In this document: positions 39,316 to 39,735 of the stretch, piece by piece | Layout of the letters: every line of letters begins with the position of its first letter | Position numbering within the stretch: position 1 is the stretch's first letter | From: an uncultured Clostridium sp. | Lineage (GTDB): Bacteria; Bacillota; Clostridia; TANB77; CAG-508 | Reading direction: 5' to 3' | Assembly (NCBI GenBank): GCA_948435735.1 | Contig: CAOJGX010000013.1 | Location: forward strand, 1 to 39,735 | DNA: 39,735 nt | The notes under the pieces: model-generated | Seen by the model: the letters and a program-made list of their open reading frames with translations, nothing else | What the model was told of the DNA's origin: nothing | Databases searched by the model: none | Position numbers and translations under genes: made by a program

Positions 39316-39735
39316 CTATCGTTTTAAACTCAAATCCTTTCTCTAAAAATATTGGTATTACTTTTTCTAAAGCATGAATTGTTTTAAGAGGTGCCTCATT
39401 TTTCCCCCTTCCATCATGCAAACAAATAATATCTCCCCCTTTAACTCTTGACAAAAGCTTTCTTGCAATAATTTCTTCTGTGGTTCCCGCTTCCCAATCT
39501 TCTGCCATAACATTCCATAAAATACATTTAATATTTTCTTTTTTTAATTTTTTTAATAAATACCAATTAGCATCTCCCCATGGTGGACGGTAATATTTTA
39601 TTTCTATATTTAATTCTTTCATTATTTCTAAACTTTTTTCTAAATCTTTTTTTGTTTCAAAAATTCCTTGTAACATTGAATTTTTATGTTTTAATGAATG
39701 TAATGCAATTATATGTCCATCTTTTTTCATTTTTT
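39299..39735 (-). CDS. Polysaccharide deacetylase (NodB) domain, 5' end beyond window
   Basis: GHIIALHSLKHKN, YYRPPWGDANWYLLKKLKKENIKCILWNVMAEDW, GGDIICLHDG. Confidence 0.85.
   Translation of the reverse strand, partial: KMKKDGHIIALHSLKHKNSMLQGIFETKKDLEKSLEIMKELNIEIKYYRPPWGDANWYLLKKLKKENIKCILWNVMAEDWEAGTTEEIIARKLLSRVKGGDIICLHDGRGKNEAPLKTIHALEKVIPIFLEKGFEFKTIDEYED

Noticed and set aside
1-39735. CRISPR arrays, prophage structural modules, rRNA operons
   Set aside because: No regularly spaced repeats, phage structural genes or rRNA signatures were seen.

Overview
Window of about 39.7 kb from a low-GC, probably spore-forming Bacillota (Clostridia-like) chromosome. Most of it is ordinary housekeeping and envelope content: a YabE-like 3D-domain protein, a GGDEF regulator, a thioester/DUF11 surface adhesin, ABC exporters, yraN-dprA-comM, comEA, two D,D-carboxypeptidases, LytR-CpsA-Psr, CvpA, ZIP, M23, CotF-like proteins, CpsB-like phosphatase, VanW, asnS, tRNA-Lys, and a RAYT transposase with REP palindromes. 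MAIN FINDING: five conserved genes (an ABC exporter subunit, comM, a LytR-CpsA-Psr gene, an XRE/S24-like regulator and a fabG-like SDR) are split in the ORF track by +1 frame breaks. comM has two breaks, giving six in total. Every break falls exactly on an in-frame CGG, and reading the four bases CGGN (CGGT, CGGC, CGGT, CGGA, CGGC, CGGT) as one glycine restores a full-length protein with Gly at a family-typical position. In a manual frame check of cgg (+ strand genes) and ccg (- strand genes), I found only one other in-frame CGG in the predicted genes (25312-25314, a small hypothetical ORF). CGG therefore seems not to be used as an ordinary Arg codon here. The sequence suggests a natural quadruplet codon, or A-site +1 frameshift decoding of CGGN as Gly, used repeatedly across unrelated genes. 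The responsible tRNA or factor is not visible in the window. Secondary findings include the RAYT/REP locus with a 154-bp tandem duplication, a second GC-rich palindrome family, a candidate short RNA upstream of asnS, an unannotated 43-aa membrane peptide, an orphan Phd-like antitoxin and a decayed MATE gene.
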